A stretch of DNA of 64,000 bases from Oscillatoria princeps RMCB-10 (GTDB lineage Bacteria; Cyanobacteriota; Cyanobacteriia; Cyanobacteriales; Oscillatoriaceae), in NCBI GenBank assembly GCA_019359235.1, contig JAHHHT010000027.1, forward strand, positions 51,230 to 115,229, given 5' to 3'. Of this stretch, positions 26,776-35,381 are shown in pieces. Both the position numbers and the translations under genes were made by a program. The notes below the pieces were generated by a model that was not told where the DNA came from, searched no databases, and saw only the letters and a program-made list of their open reading frames with translations. How positions within the stretch are numbered: position 1 is the first letter of the stretch; every line of letters begins with the position of its first letter.

Positions 26776-26948
26776 ATTGGCAAAGGTATTGTTAAAGAAA
26801 CCGGGTTTCTGGCATGTAGGGACAATGCCCCCCGTGGCCGCCCCTGCGCCGCCGGCCACCGGCCACGGGAGGGCACCGGCTGCCAGCCGGCAGTGCCGGA
26901 AAGGCTGAGTGCGGTGATGGGACTTTAGCCGGTGCGCGAGGCACGAAG

Positions 26949-27106
26949 ACCGGCTCTGACTCGACAAATCCATTCCCCTCCTCATCCGCCTCATCCTCAT
27001 CGTCCTCATACTCCTCGTCATACTCATCGTTATACTCATCAAAGGAGTCTGCCGGCTCGAAGTTTTGGTTGGGCTGACCGGGAATGGCCTCAATAATGGC
27101 ACCCAA
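26949..27106 (-). pseudogene. Duplicated fragment of the radA 3' end
   Basis: Minus-strand reading gives AIIEAIPGQPNQNFEPADS, an acidic Asp/Glu/Tyr run, then EEGNGFVESEPVF. This matches the last about 50 codons of the full radA at 32742. Similarity stops at both ends within a few bases, and the frame runs on past the radA stop position into unrelated sequence. The fragment lies 157 bp from the IS right end. It has no promoter or Walker motif and cannot be functional. Confidence 0.75.
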
Positions 27107-27553
27107 AGCACACTTCTCCCAGACGGATGCGGAAAGTGTGGTGCCCAGCGAAATATTTCCCGGTTTGTGGTTGGATGTGCCGGCGCTGCGGTCGGGGAAT
27201 TTCGCTTAGGTTTTCGCTGTGTTCCAGTCAGGGCTCGCCACAGCATAACATGCGGATTTTGTCAACAGGGATATCGCTAAAATTTAGCAGCCAGCTCTTC
27301 TAGCCCGCAAAGAGCGATTTTTCTCGCCCGGAGTAGCTTTCGGGAAGGAGAAAATTGAGATCGCCGGCGGCGGGCTGGCTTTCCCAGCAGCCGTAGAATT
27401 ACTATATATTAGTAGAATAATTAATATTTTTTAACACAATTTATGATCTCCATATCTTGCGGCGGTCAGTGCGAGATGGTAGATTAGTGAAAAATATGCC
27501 TTGCAAGCGTTGCCACAACACTAGATTGAGCTGTAGTAACGTCAGGAGTTCTA
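27107..27553. other. Intergenic region before the outer-membrane-type gene
   Basis: No gene is recognised. The last 150 bases are A/T-rich (27400-27440) and probably contain the promoter for the gene at 27554. Confidence 0.4.
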
Positions 27554-28495
27554 ATGTTAATTGCAGTCTTGAGTGCTTGTGGGGCCGTACTTTTGGCTTC
27601 CAGTCAGGCGCTGGCATCTGAGAGGAGTAATCCTGAATCGTCCAGAAAATCTGCCATTTCGCAAGTGCGGCACGCAGCACCGGCATCGCAGCGGGATACT
27701 GTCGCCCAAAACCCCGCCCCTGGCTCGATCAGCCCAGCAAGTGCGCAACAGATCGAGCAACAAATTCAACAGCTGGAGCAGCGACTTGACGCAGTGGGAG
27801 ATGTGCCCTTACAGCAGATATATCTGGGGGCACCCGGTACGAGCTCTAATACCCCAACAGCGTTTGGCGGCTCCTGGGGCAGTGTGGGGGTTGGGATTGG
27901 GTTTCAGGGACGCACGCGCTACACTGACGACCCTGATGGCACAGCTGGAGCAGTAATCAGTTTTGGCAATCCTCAGGAATCTGTCGGCTTGGATGTCGGA
28001 GTTACCATTCTTGAACTGTACCGACAAGGTTTCGGCAGCCGGGGCTCGTTCAATTTCAAGCTGCACCGCAACCTTCCCGAAGATGTAGCTGTTGCTGTGG
28101 GATTGGAAAACGCTCTCGTTTGGGGGTATAGCGATGCGGATACCAGTGTGTACGGCGTTGCCAGCAAAAGATTTCGGCTGAGAGAAAGCAGCAGAGAACC
28201 CTTCAGCCGCCTGGACGTATCGCTGGGACTGGGGACGGGTCGCTTTCGCTCAGAACAAGAAGTACAAGACGGTACTGGTTCTGTCGGCGTCTTTGGCAAC
28301 GTTGCGGTTAATGTAGCGGAACCGGTCAGTGTTTTTGCGGAATGGACGGGCCAAGATTTAAATATGGGGGCATCGATTGTGCCGTTCCGCGATGTACCGC
28401 TTGTGATTACACCGGCACTGAACGATATCACAGGCAATGCGGGTGATGGGGTCAGATTTACTCTAGGCGTTGGCTACGGATTTTCTTTTAGATAG
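27554..28495 (+). CDS. Putative outer-membrane beta-barrel protein
   Basis: The 313-residue protein starts with a signal peptide (MLIAVLSACGAVLLASSQAL), followed by a Gln-rich coiled-coil stretch (QQIEQQIQQLEQRLDAV, about 72-90). It then alternates polar and hydrophobic residues in strands typical of an eight- to twelve-stranded barrel, ending FTLGVGYGFSF plus Arg. An AGGAG site precedes the ATG. The repeat-protein gene begins 22 bp downstream, so they are probably cotranscribed and may work together at the cell surface. I do not recognise a specific family. Confidence 0.65.
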   Translation: MLIAVLSACGAVLLASSQALASERSNPESSRKSAISQVRHAAPASQRDTVAQNPAPGSISPASAQQIEQQIQQLEQRLDAVGDVPLQQIYLGAPGTSSNTPTAFGGSWGSVGVGIGFQGRTRYTDDPDGTAGAVISFGNPQESVGLDVGVTILELYRQGFGSRGSFNFKLHRNLPEDVAVAVGLENALVWGYSDADTSVYGVASKRFRLRESSREPFSRLDVSLGLGTGRFRSEQEVQDGTGSVGVFGNVAVNVAEPVSVFAEWTGQDLNMGASIVPFRDVPLVITPALNDITGNAGDGVRFTLGVGYGFSFR

Positions 28496-28517
28496 CTGTG
28501 TCAGGGAAATAAAGTCT

Positions 28518-31500
28518 ATGAAACGTATCAATCGCTTTGTAAAAACCTGTCTTTGTCTGGGTCTGCCGGCAGGCATCCTAGTGGAATCGGCGCTAGTCCC
28601 TGCCAGTCCAGTTTACGCTCAGAACCAGTCAGATATTACCGGGCCAATTATCCAGCCGCCTCTGGGAAATAATTCGGATATTACAGGGCCAATTCTCCCG
28701 CCCGGTTTGCAGAACCGGCCAACTCTCCCGCCCGGTTTGCAGAACCGGCCAACTCTCCCGCCCGGTTTGCAGAACCGGCCAACTCTCCCGCCCGGTTTGC
28801 AGAACCGGCCAACTCTCCCGCCCGGTTTGCAGAACCGGCCAACAACTACTGGTGAGACTCAGACGACGGTGACCACAGGTGAGACTCAGACGACGGTAAC
28901 AGTAGTTGAGACTGAGACGACCGTGATTACCGGTGGGACTCAGACGACCGTGATTACCGGTGGGTCTCAGACGACCGTGATTACCGGTGGGACTGGCAAC
29001 CCAAATGCCGGTGGCACCAGCAACCCAAATGCCGGTGGGACTGGCAACCCAAATGCCGGTGGCACCGGCAACCCAACTGCCGGTGGCACCGGCAACCCAA
29101 CTGCCGGTGGCACAGGCAACCCAACTGCCGGTGGCACCGGCAACCCAAATGCAGGTGGCACCGGCAACCCAAATGCAGGTGGCACCGGCAACCCAAATGC
29201 AGGTGGCACCGGCAACCCAAATGCAGGTGGCACCGGCAACCCAAATGCCGGTGGCACCGGCAACCCAAATGCCGGTGGCACCGGCAACCCAACTGCCGGT
29301 GGGACTGGCAACCCAAATGCCGGTGGGACTGGCAACCCAAATGCCGGTGGCACAGGCAACCCAACTGCCGGTGGCACCGGCAACCCAAATGCCGGTGGCG
29401 CGGGCAACCCAAATGCCGGTGGGACTGGCAACCCAAATGCCGGTGGCGCGGGCAACCCAAATGCCGGTGGGACTCCGCCGCCTGCGGGAAATCAGTCGGA
29501 TATTACAGGGCCAATTATCCAACCGCCTTTGCCTGTGGATGATTCCACAGACGAGGATCAGCCGTCGGCTACTCCAGGTGGGACTCCGCCGCCTGCGGGA
29601 AATCAGTCGGATATTACAGGGCCAATTATCCAACCGCCTTTGCCTGTGGATGATTCCACAGACGAGGATCAGCCGCCGGCTACTCCAGGTGGGACTGGAA
29701 CCCCAACTGCAGGTGGCGCGGGCAACCCAACTGGCGGTGGCGCGGGCAACCCAACTGCCGGTGGCGCGGGCAACCCAACTGGCGGTGGCGCGGGCAACCC
29801 AACTGGCGGTGGCGCGGGCAACCCAACTGCCGGTGGCGCGGGCAACCCAACTGCCGGTGGCGCGGGCAACCCAACTGCCGGTGGCGCGGGCAACCCAACT
29901 GCCGGTGGCGCGGGCAACCCAACTGCCGGTGGCACGGGCAACCCAACTGCCGGTGGCGCGGGCAACCCAACTGGCGGTGGCGCGGGCAACCCAACTGCCG
30001 GTGGCACCGGCACTACAACTGGCGGTGGCACCGGCACCACAACTGGCGGTGGCACCGGCACTACAACTGGCGGTGGCACCGGCACCACAACTGGCGGTGG
30101 CACCGGCACTACAACTGGCGGTGGCACCGGCACTACAACTGGCGGTGGCACCGGCACCACAACTGGCGGTGGCACCGGCACTACAACTGGCGGTGGCACC
30201 GGCACCACAACTGGCGGTGGGACTGGGACTACAACTGGCGGTGGGACTGGGACTACAACTGGCGGTGGGACTGGGACTACAACTGGCGGTGGGACTGGGA
30301 CTACAACTGGCGGTGGGACTGGGACTACAACTGGCGGTGGGACTGGGACGCCGGCTACAGGTGAGATTCAGCCGCCGATTACAGGTGAGACTCAGACTAC
30401 AGTCACTACAGGTGGGACTCAGACTACAGTCACTACAGGTGGGACTCAGACGACGGCTGCTACAGGTGGGACTCAGACCACAACTACAGGTGGGACTCAG
30501 ACCACAACTACAGGTGGAACTCAGACGACGGCTACAGGTGGGACTGAGACGACTGCTACAGGTGGGACACAGACCCCGACTGCTACAGGTGGGACACAGA
30601 CGACTGCTACAGGTGGGACACAGACCCCGACTGCTATTCCAGCTTTTAATCCAGCGGTCGTGCCCGGGCCTTCAAATCAACCGGTGACAATCCAGGCTTT
30701 TTTAAACACACAAATTGTGGTTGTGATCCAGGCATTGACGGGTGGAATCAGAGTAGTTGGCAACGCTGGCATGTTCTCTCTAGGGGGTGGCGGGACAGTC
30801 ATAAGAATCCTCAGCTTTGGCAGAGGAATTACTATTGTTATAGGAGCGGTGGTTCCGGGTTCTTCATCCGCTTTTCCCGTGATGCCAACTAGCACAGGTG
30901 GGGGACGCTTGAGCTTCCAAGCCGTAGCAACCGGCGCTTGGGTCGATCCGCCAACCTCTGAAGGGTATCGCTATGTAATGGCAAACAACTCACTGTTTAC
31001 CAAGATTGTCAACTTCCCCACCGGCTTTGCCCAGCCGTTCACTGTTTCCGTTGGGGGAAAGGTCGTCGGTCAGTTCAAACCGGGCGACTCGGTGGACTTT
31101 AGCAAATTCCCCGGTAGTGGAGTTAAGGAATTTACCGTCACTGGCATAACTCCCTTGACTGACCCGGATGACCCGACGGCTTTCCCGCTGCAATTGGCTT
31201 TCAATACCGAGAAAGCAGATTTCACGATGGAAGCGATACAGAACACCGCCGCCGTGGAGTATTATAAAAATAATCCGCCGCCCCTGGAACCGTTCAAAAT
31301 TACCATCGTTACACCTGAAGGAAAGGTAGAATTAGAGCCTGAGTCAACTGCAGAAGCTCTCACCGAACAGACTGCTTTTCTGACATCTGCCCAATCCGGA
31401 TTGAGCGAATCCCAGGTCGAGAAGTTATCGGCTGCTGTTGAGTCTGTGAAGCGGGATTTAAATAGCATGTCGTCTAATTTTGAAGGCTTATTCCCCGAGA

Positions 31501-31733
31501 ATGCGGGATTGAATATCAATCGGTTGAATCCCACGATGAATTCAGCTAGCAGCCTGCGCAAATCTCTGGCGATTTTGCTAGGGGAGTTGAAGGCTTTGCC
31601 TAAAAATCGCTCGACCGAGCAAGGGGTTGCTATTGCTAATATGTTGCAGGAAATCGACAAGATGACGGTTCTGCTGGAGGCAACAGCGCCAGTGCTGAAG
31701 GAGGTAAGTCAAGCAGTAGCTGTTGCAAAATAG
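28518..31733 (+). CDS. Secreted Gly/Thr/Pro repeat protein
   Basis: From the ATG at 28518 (AGGGA upstream, signal peptide to about residue 35 ending PVYAQ) the protein has 1,071 residues. Blocks in order are QSDITGPIIQPPL; five copies of LPPGLQNRPT (59-110); about 20 GGTGNP(N/T)A units (158-318); a twin 37-residue block; GGAGNPTA units; about 15 GGTGTTT units (498-611); and GGTQTT units to about 708. A unique C-terminal domain (about 760-1071) ends in an amphipathic helical region (SESQVEKLSAAVESVKRDL). Low-complexity collagen-like surface proteins look like this. Function unknown. Confidence 0.75.
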   Translation: MKRINRFVKTCLCLGLPAGILVESALVPASPVYAQNQSDITGPIIQPPLGNNSDITGPILPPGLQNRPTLPPGLQNRPTLPPGLQNRPTLPPGLQNRPTLPPGLQNRPTTTGETQTTVTTGETQTTVTVVETETTVITGGTQTTVITGGSQTTVITGGTGNPNAGGTSNPNAGGTGNPNAGGTGNPTAGGTGNPTAGGTGNPTAGGTGNPNAGGTGNPNAGGTGNPNAGGTGNPNAGGTGNPNAGGTGNPNAGGTGNPTAGGTGNPNAGGTGNPNAGGTGNPTAGGTGNPNAGGAGNPNAGGTGNPNAGGAGNPNAGGTPPPAGNQSDITGPIIQPPLPVDDSTDEDQPSATPGGTPPPAGNQSDITGPIIQPPLPVDDSTDEDQPPATPGGTGTPTAGGAGNPTGGGAGNPTAGGAGNPTGGGAGNPTGGGAGNPTAGGAGNPTAGGAGNPTAGGAGNPTAGGAGNPTAGGTGNPTAGGAGNPTGGGAGNPTAGGTGTTTGGGTGTTTGGGTGTTTGGGTGTTTGGGTGTTTGGGTGTTTGGGTGTTTGGGTGTTTGGGTGTTTGGGTGTTTGGGTGTTTGGGTGTTTGGGTGTTTGGGTGTTTGGGTGTPATGEIQPPITGETQTTVTTGGTQTTVTTGGTQTTAATGGTQTTTTGGTQTTTTGGTQTTATGGTETTATGGTQTPTATGGTQTTATGGTQTPTAIPAFNPAVVPGPSNQPVTIQAFLNTQIVVVIQALTGGIRVVGNAGMFSLGGGGTVIRILSFGRGITIVIGAVVPGSSSAFPVMPTSTGGGRLSFQAVATGAWVDPPTSEGYRYVMANNSLFTKIVNFPTGFAQPFTVSVGGKVVGQFKPGDSVDFSKFPGSGVKEFTVTGITPLTDPDDPTAFPLQLAFNTEKADFTMEAIQNTAAVEYYKNNPPPLEPFKITIVTPEGKVELEPESTAEALTEQTAFLTSAQSGLSESQVEKLSAAVESVKRDLNSMSSNFEGLFPENAGLNINRLNPTMNSASSLRKSLAILLGELKALPKNRSTEQGVAIANMLQEIDKMTVLLEATAPVLKEVSQAVAVAK
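28990..30350 (+). repeat. 21-24 bp coding minisatellite
   Basis: Tandem units encode GGTGNPNA, GGTGNPTA, GGAGNPTA and GGTGTTT, with blocks differing by single codons. The two GGTPPPAGNQSDITGP blocks around 29470 and 29581 are 111 bp apart and almost identical. The homogeneity points to recent expansion and copy correction. All lengths are multiples of three, so the frame is kept. Confidence 0.85.
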
Positions 31734-31920
31734 TTGGGCAAAATGTAATTAATTTTGGACTCATAAGCCGATTATGGTAAAACCAACCTGGTTTCTGCTG
31801 TAGCTTGATTCACTTTTTAAAGTTCACATTCAATGGAGCTGTCCGGTTCCGGCTGGCGTTGATATGAAGCGGGAACCCCACCCCCCAACCCTTTCCCCCG
31901 TGCCGGGTGGGGGGAGGAGG

Positions 31921-31948
31921 CTTTCGGGGGTACACTTACCCCCGAAAG
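31921..31948. terminator. Perfect 11-bp hairpin after the repeat protein
   Basis: CTTTCGGGGGT and ACCCCCGAAAG enclose the loop ACACTT, 188 bp past the stop codon of the repeat protein. There is no T-run, so it would be an intrinsic terminator of non-canonical type or simply a repeat. Confidence 0.4.
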
Positions 31949-31957
31949 CAGTGGGGC

Positions 31958-32501
31958 GCTGGCTCGCCTAAGGTGAAATCCCCTCTCTGCTGGCATTTGG
32001 GGGGTGACGGTTGCCGGTGTCTTTGAAACTGCTCTCTTGTTTCGGTTTCCCGTAATTCTTTATGCGGTAAACCGAACATACAGCGCCTGGGGGGCTGGCT
32101 CGCCTAAGGTGAAATCCCCTCTGTGCTGGCATTTGGGGGGGGTGACGGTTGCCGGTGTCTTTGAAACTGCTCTCTTGTTTCGGTTTCCCGTAATTCCGCA
32201 TGCGGTAAACCGAACAGACAGCGAGTGGTAGCTCGGTGGCAAAGGTGAAATCCCCTCTGTGCTGGCATTTGGGGGGGGTGACGGTTGCCGGTGTCTTTGA
32301 AACTGCTCTCTTGTTTCGGTTTACCGTAATTTCTTATGCGGTAAACCGAACAGACAGCGAGTGGTAGCTCGGTGGCAAAGGTGAAATCCCCTCTCTGCTG
32401 GCATTTGGGGGGGGTGACGGCTGCCGGTGTCTTTGAAACTGCTCTCTTGTTTCGGTTTCCCGTAATTCCGCATGCGGTAAACCGAACAGACACCCGGAGT
32501 G
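31958..32501. repeat. Noncoding tandem array, four copies with exact 136-bp period
   Basis: The landmark AAGGTGAAATCCCCTCT occurs at 31970, 32106, 32242 and 32378, exactly 136 bp apart. Each unit contains TGACGGTTGCCGGTGTCTTT (or one variant) and a hairpin, TCGGTTTACCG...CGGTAAACCGA, perfect in copy 3. There are no spacers of CRISPR type and no conserved reading frame. It lies between two genes' 3' ends. A repeated structured RNA or binding array is possible. Confidence 0.85.
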
Positions 32502-32741
32502 GGACGCCTGACAAGGGCAGGTTTTTTCTATGTGTTAGGCGTGCAACCAGCGAAACCCCAGTCCTGTAAGTTCCCCCTTGCTCCCCTGCGACTTGGGTAC
32601 CGAGCCTAAAAATACCCCATATCTAAAAAACCTACCCCCGAAAGGGGGGGGGAGGGGGAGAGGAGGGGGAGAGGAGGGGGAGCATTTCTTCTGGAGGAGT
32701 GCCGGCGTGCGCTGCCCCACCCCAACCTGTGGCGCTACTTG

Positions 32742-34427
32742 TTAGAACACCGGCTCTGACTCGACAAACCCATTTCCCTCCTCATCCTCATCCTCATCGT
32801 CATACTGATCGTCATACTGATCGTCATACTCCTCTTGGGAGTCTGCCGGCTCGAAGTTTTGGTTGGGCTGACCGGGAATTGCCTCAATAATCGCATCGAG
32901 CACCTTGCCTACCGGCACAATTTCTAAGCCCAAGTCGGGAGGAATTTGCCCTTTGGGGATGATCGCTCGCTTGAAGCCGAGTTTGGCGGCTTCCCGCAGC
33001 CGCAATTCCAGCTGGGAAACGGGGCGCACTTGACCGCCCAAGCCGACTTCTCCAATAATTACCGTGTGGGGATCTACCACTCGGTCGCGGAAACTGGACA
33101 CCACGGCTATCGCTATGCCCAAGTCAGCCGCCGGTTCGGAGACGACTAGCCCGCCCACGGAAGCGACATAAGTGTCTAATTTAGACAGGGGGATTCCCAC
33201 CCGCTTTTCCAGAACGGCGAGAATTTGCAGGAGCCGGTTGGACTCAACGCCGGTGGTGGAGCGGCGGGGGCTGCCGGTGGAGCTGGGGCTGACCAGCGCC
33301 TGCAATTCCACTACAATTGGGCGGGTGCCTTCGCAGGCTACAACAGTGGCGCTGCCCGAGACGATTTCTTCTCGATTGCCCAAAAACAGTTCGGAGGGGT
33401 TATCGACTTCCCGCAGACCGTTGGCCACCATTTCAAACACGCCGATTTCATGGGTGGCACCAAAGCGGTTTTTTATCGAGCGCAGCAGCCGGTGGCTGGC
33501 GAAACGGTCGCCTTCAAAGAACAGCACCGTATCTACAAGGTGTTCCAGAACTCTCGGGCCGGCAATCGCGCCTTCTTTGGTGACGTGCCCTACAATAAAA
33601 AGGGTGATATTCTCTCGCTTGGCCACCTGCATGAGGGCCGAGGTGCATTCCCGCACCTGGGCCACCGAGCCGGGAGCCGATGTCAGGGAGGGAAAGTAGA
33701 TGGTCTGGATACTGTCAATCACCGCCAGATTGGGTTTGAGCGATTCCAGCTCCCGGAGGATTTCTTCGAGGTCTGTTTCGGGCAGCAGGTAGAAATGGGA
33801 TTCACAGTTGAGAGTTTTGAGTTTGGAATTGGGGGTTTGGGAGCTGGAGGAATCATGTTTGGCTGTTAGTTGCCCGATTGGGGATTGAGTGTTTTCCTCT
33901 CCCTTGCTTTCCGGCTCCGGCTCAATGCCCGGCGCATCCGGGCCATCAGCAGCAGCAGGGTCAGCTCGCAAGCGCCCGGCTCGCATTTTCACCTGCTGTC
34001 CCGACTCTTCCCCACTAACATAGAGGATGCGGGAGTGGTAAGACAGCTGATTGGCCACCTGGAGCAGCAGGGTCGATTTGCCAATTCCCGGCTCCCCGCC
34101 TATGAGCACCAAGGAGCCGGGAACGATGCCGCCGCCGAGCACCCGATCGAGTTCCCCAAAGCCCGAGGAGCAGCGAGACACTGCAGCGTCGGCAATTTGG
34201 GATAATTTGAATGACGATCTCGGCTGACCGGCAGCTTTGTCTGGCATTCGCCCGTGTTCCTTGATCCAGGAACTGCCGTTCAAACTTGGCCTGGGAGAGT
34301 TGCCGGCGGGCGCAATCACTTGCTCAAGCAGGGTGTTCCAGTGGTTGCAGGAGGAACATTTGCCAAAGTATTGCGAGAACTCCGCCCCGCATTCGCTGCA
34401 AATATAGTGAGTTCGAGGCTTAGGCAT
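32742..34427 (-). CDS. radA: DNA repair protein RadA
   Basis: This RecA-like ATPase processes branched DNA intermediates. The zinc finger (CSECGAEFSQYFGKCSSC, residues 10-27), Walker A (GGEPGIGKST, 110-119), Walker B (LAVIDSIQTIY), the RadA-specific KNRFG motif and the Lon-like C-terminal domain are all present. At 561 residues it is longer than the usual about 460. One extra block of about 55 residues (155-210) holds a repeat-derived stretch, and the C-terminus has an acidic tail (EEYDDQYDDQYDDEDEDEEG). A copy of the 3' end lies at 26949-27106. Confidence 0.95.
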   Translation of the reverse strand: MPKPRTHYICSECGAEFSQYFGKCSSCNHWNTLLEQVIAPAGNSPRPSLNGSSWIKEHGRMPDKAAGQPRSSFKLSQIADAAVSRCSSGFGELDRVLGGGIVPGSLVLIGGEPGIGKSTLLLQVANQLSYHSRILYVSGEESGQQVKMRAGRLRADPAAADGPDAPGIEPEPESKGEENTQSPIGQLTAKHDSSSSQTPNSKLKTLNCESHFYLLPETDLEEILRELESLKPNLAVIDSIQTIYFPSLTSAPGSVAQVRECTSALMQVAKRENITLFIVGHVTKEGAIAGPRVLEHLVDTVLFFEGDRFASHRLLRSIKNRFGATHEIGVFEMVANGLREVDNPSELFLGNREEIVSGSATVVACEGTRPIVVELQALVSPSSTGSPRRSTTGVESNRLLQILAVLEKRVGIPLSKLDTYVASVGGLVVSEPAADLGIAIAVVSSFRDRVVDPHTVIIGEVGLGGQVRPVSQLELRLREAAKLGFKRAIIPKGQIPPDLGLEIVPVGKVLDAIIEAIPGQPNQNFEPADSQEEYDDQYDDQYDDEDEDEEGNGFVESEPVF

Positions 34428-34591
34428 TCGTTTAGATGTTAAAGACCCTGAATTGAACAGAGAAATATTAAAAAAGCCTGAAGTCTGGTGTGCGGTGAGT
34501 ATTTATGCGCTCTCAAGACTTGGGAATGTGAGATAATTCCAATGATAGAGTAGAAAAAATTAAGGCTGAGAAATCCAACTTAAGGAGCGTT

Positions 34592-35329
34592 GTGAGTGCG
34601 ATGGAAAACCACAAAGAGAAGATACTGGTAGTCGATGACGAAGCTTCTATCCGTCGGATTCTGGAAACGCGCCTGTCTATGATTGGCTACGATGTGGTGA
34701 CGGCGGCTGACGGCGAAGAAGCGTTAGAAACCTTTCGCAGCGCCACTCCTGACTTGGTGGTTCTGGATGTGATGATGCCGAAGCTAGATGGCTACGGCGT
34801 CTGTCAGGAGTTGCGGAAAGAATCTGATGTCCCCATCATTATGCTAACAGCCCTCGGAGATGTGGCAGACCGGATCACCGGCCTGGAGTTGGGAGCGGAT
34901 GACTATGTGGTCAAGCCTTTTTCTCCCAAGGAACTGGAAGCTCGCATCCGCTCTGTGCTGCGCCGCGTGGAGAAAACCGGCGCAACAGGGATTCCCAGCT
35001 CTGGGGTGATTCATGTGGCCAATCTGCGGATTGACACCAACAAGCGGCAGGTCTACAAGGGAGATGAGCGGATTCGCCTCACCGGCATGGAGTTCAGTCT
35101 CCTGGAGCTTTTGGTCAGCCGCTCTGGCGAGCCCTTCTCCCGTTCGGAGATTTTGCAGGAGGTGTGGGGGTACACGCCAGAACGCCATGTGGACACGCGG
35201 GTGGTGGATGTCCACATCTCGCGCCTGAGAGCTAAGTTAGAAGACGATCCCAGCAATCCAGAGTTGATTCTCACGGCTCGGGGCACCGGCTATCTGTTCC
35301 AAAGAATTATTGAGCCGGAAGACGATTGA
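34592..35329 (+). CDS. rpaB: OmpR-type response regulator RpaB (Ycf27)
   Basis: The 245-residue protein starts with KILVVDDEASIRRILETRLS and has the phospho-Asp in LVVLDVMMPKLDGYG. The wing ends RVVDVHISRLRAKLE then LTARGTGYLFQ. Sequence and length fit RpaB, the essential cyanobacterial and red-plastid regulator of high-light and photosynthesis genes that binds HLR1 sites. The GTG at 34592 follows AAGGAG by 4 bases; an ATG at 34601 would give the commonly annotated MENHKEK start. The next gene downstream is the CCB assembly factor, also photosynthetic. Confidence 0.9.
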   Translation: MSAMENHKEKILVVDDEASIRRILETRLSMIGYDVVTAADGEEALETFRSATPDLVVLDVMMPKLDGYGVCQELRKESDVPIIMLTALGDVADRITGLELGADDYVVKPFSPKELEARIRSVLRRVEKTGATGIPSSGVIHVANLRIDTNKRQVYKGDERIRLTGMEFSLLELLVSRSGEPFSRSEILQEVWGYTPERHVDTRVVDVHISRLRAKLEDDPSNPELILTARGTGYLFQRIIEPEDD

Positions 35330-35381
35330 AAGGGTAAAGGATGTTGAGTGAGCTCGCTAAGGGTGAACGCTTAGGCTGAAT

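Larger units (their letters stand above)
25275..26792 (+). mobile_element. Insertion sequence, 1518 bp, IS4-like
   Basis: The left end ACAATACCTTCGCCAA and right end TTGGCAAAGGTATTGT are 16-bp inverted repeats with one mismatch. TAA on both sides (25272-25274, 26793-26795) looks like a 3-bp target duplication. Flanking halves GGTTTCT and AGAAACC join into the dispersed AGAAACCCGG palindrome, so the element inserted at its centre. One intact transposase gene fills the element. A hairpin (25300-25359) abuts the transposase start codon. Confidence 0.8.

Noticed and set aside
28688..28838. Five 30-bp direct repeats resembling a CRISPR
   Set aside because: They abut with no spacers and encode LPPGLQNRPT in frame within a larger gene.
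28987..30687. Long alternative frames within the Gly/Thr/Pro repeat region on both strands
   Set aside because: They are shadows of period-three repeats. Only the frame from 28518 has a signal peptide and a non-repetitive C-terminal domain.
31958..32501. Possible CRISPR array
   Set aside because: The units are contiguous 136-bp copies without variable spacers, and no cas genes are present.
32104..32514. 136-residue minus-strand frame over the tandem array
   Set aside because: It repeats the same translated unit, changes frame between copies, and lacks a ribosome site. The array is better explained as noncoding.
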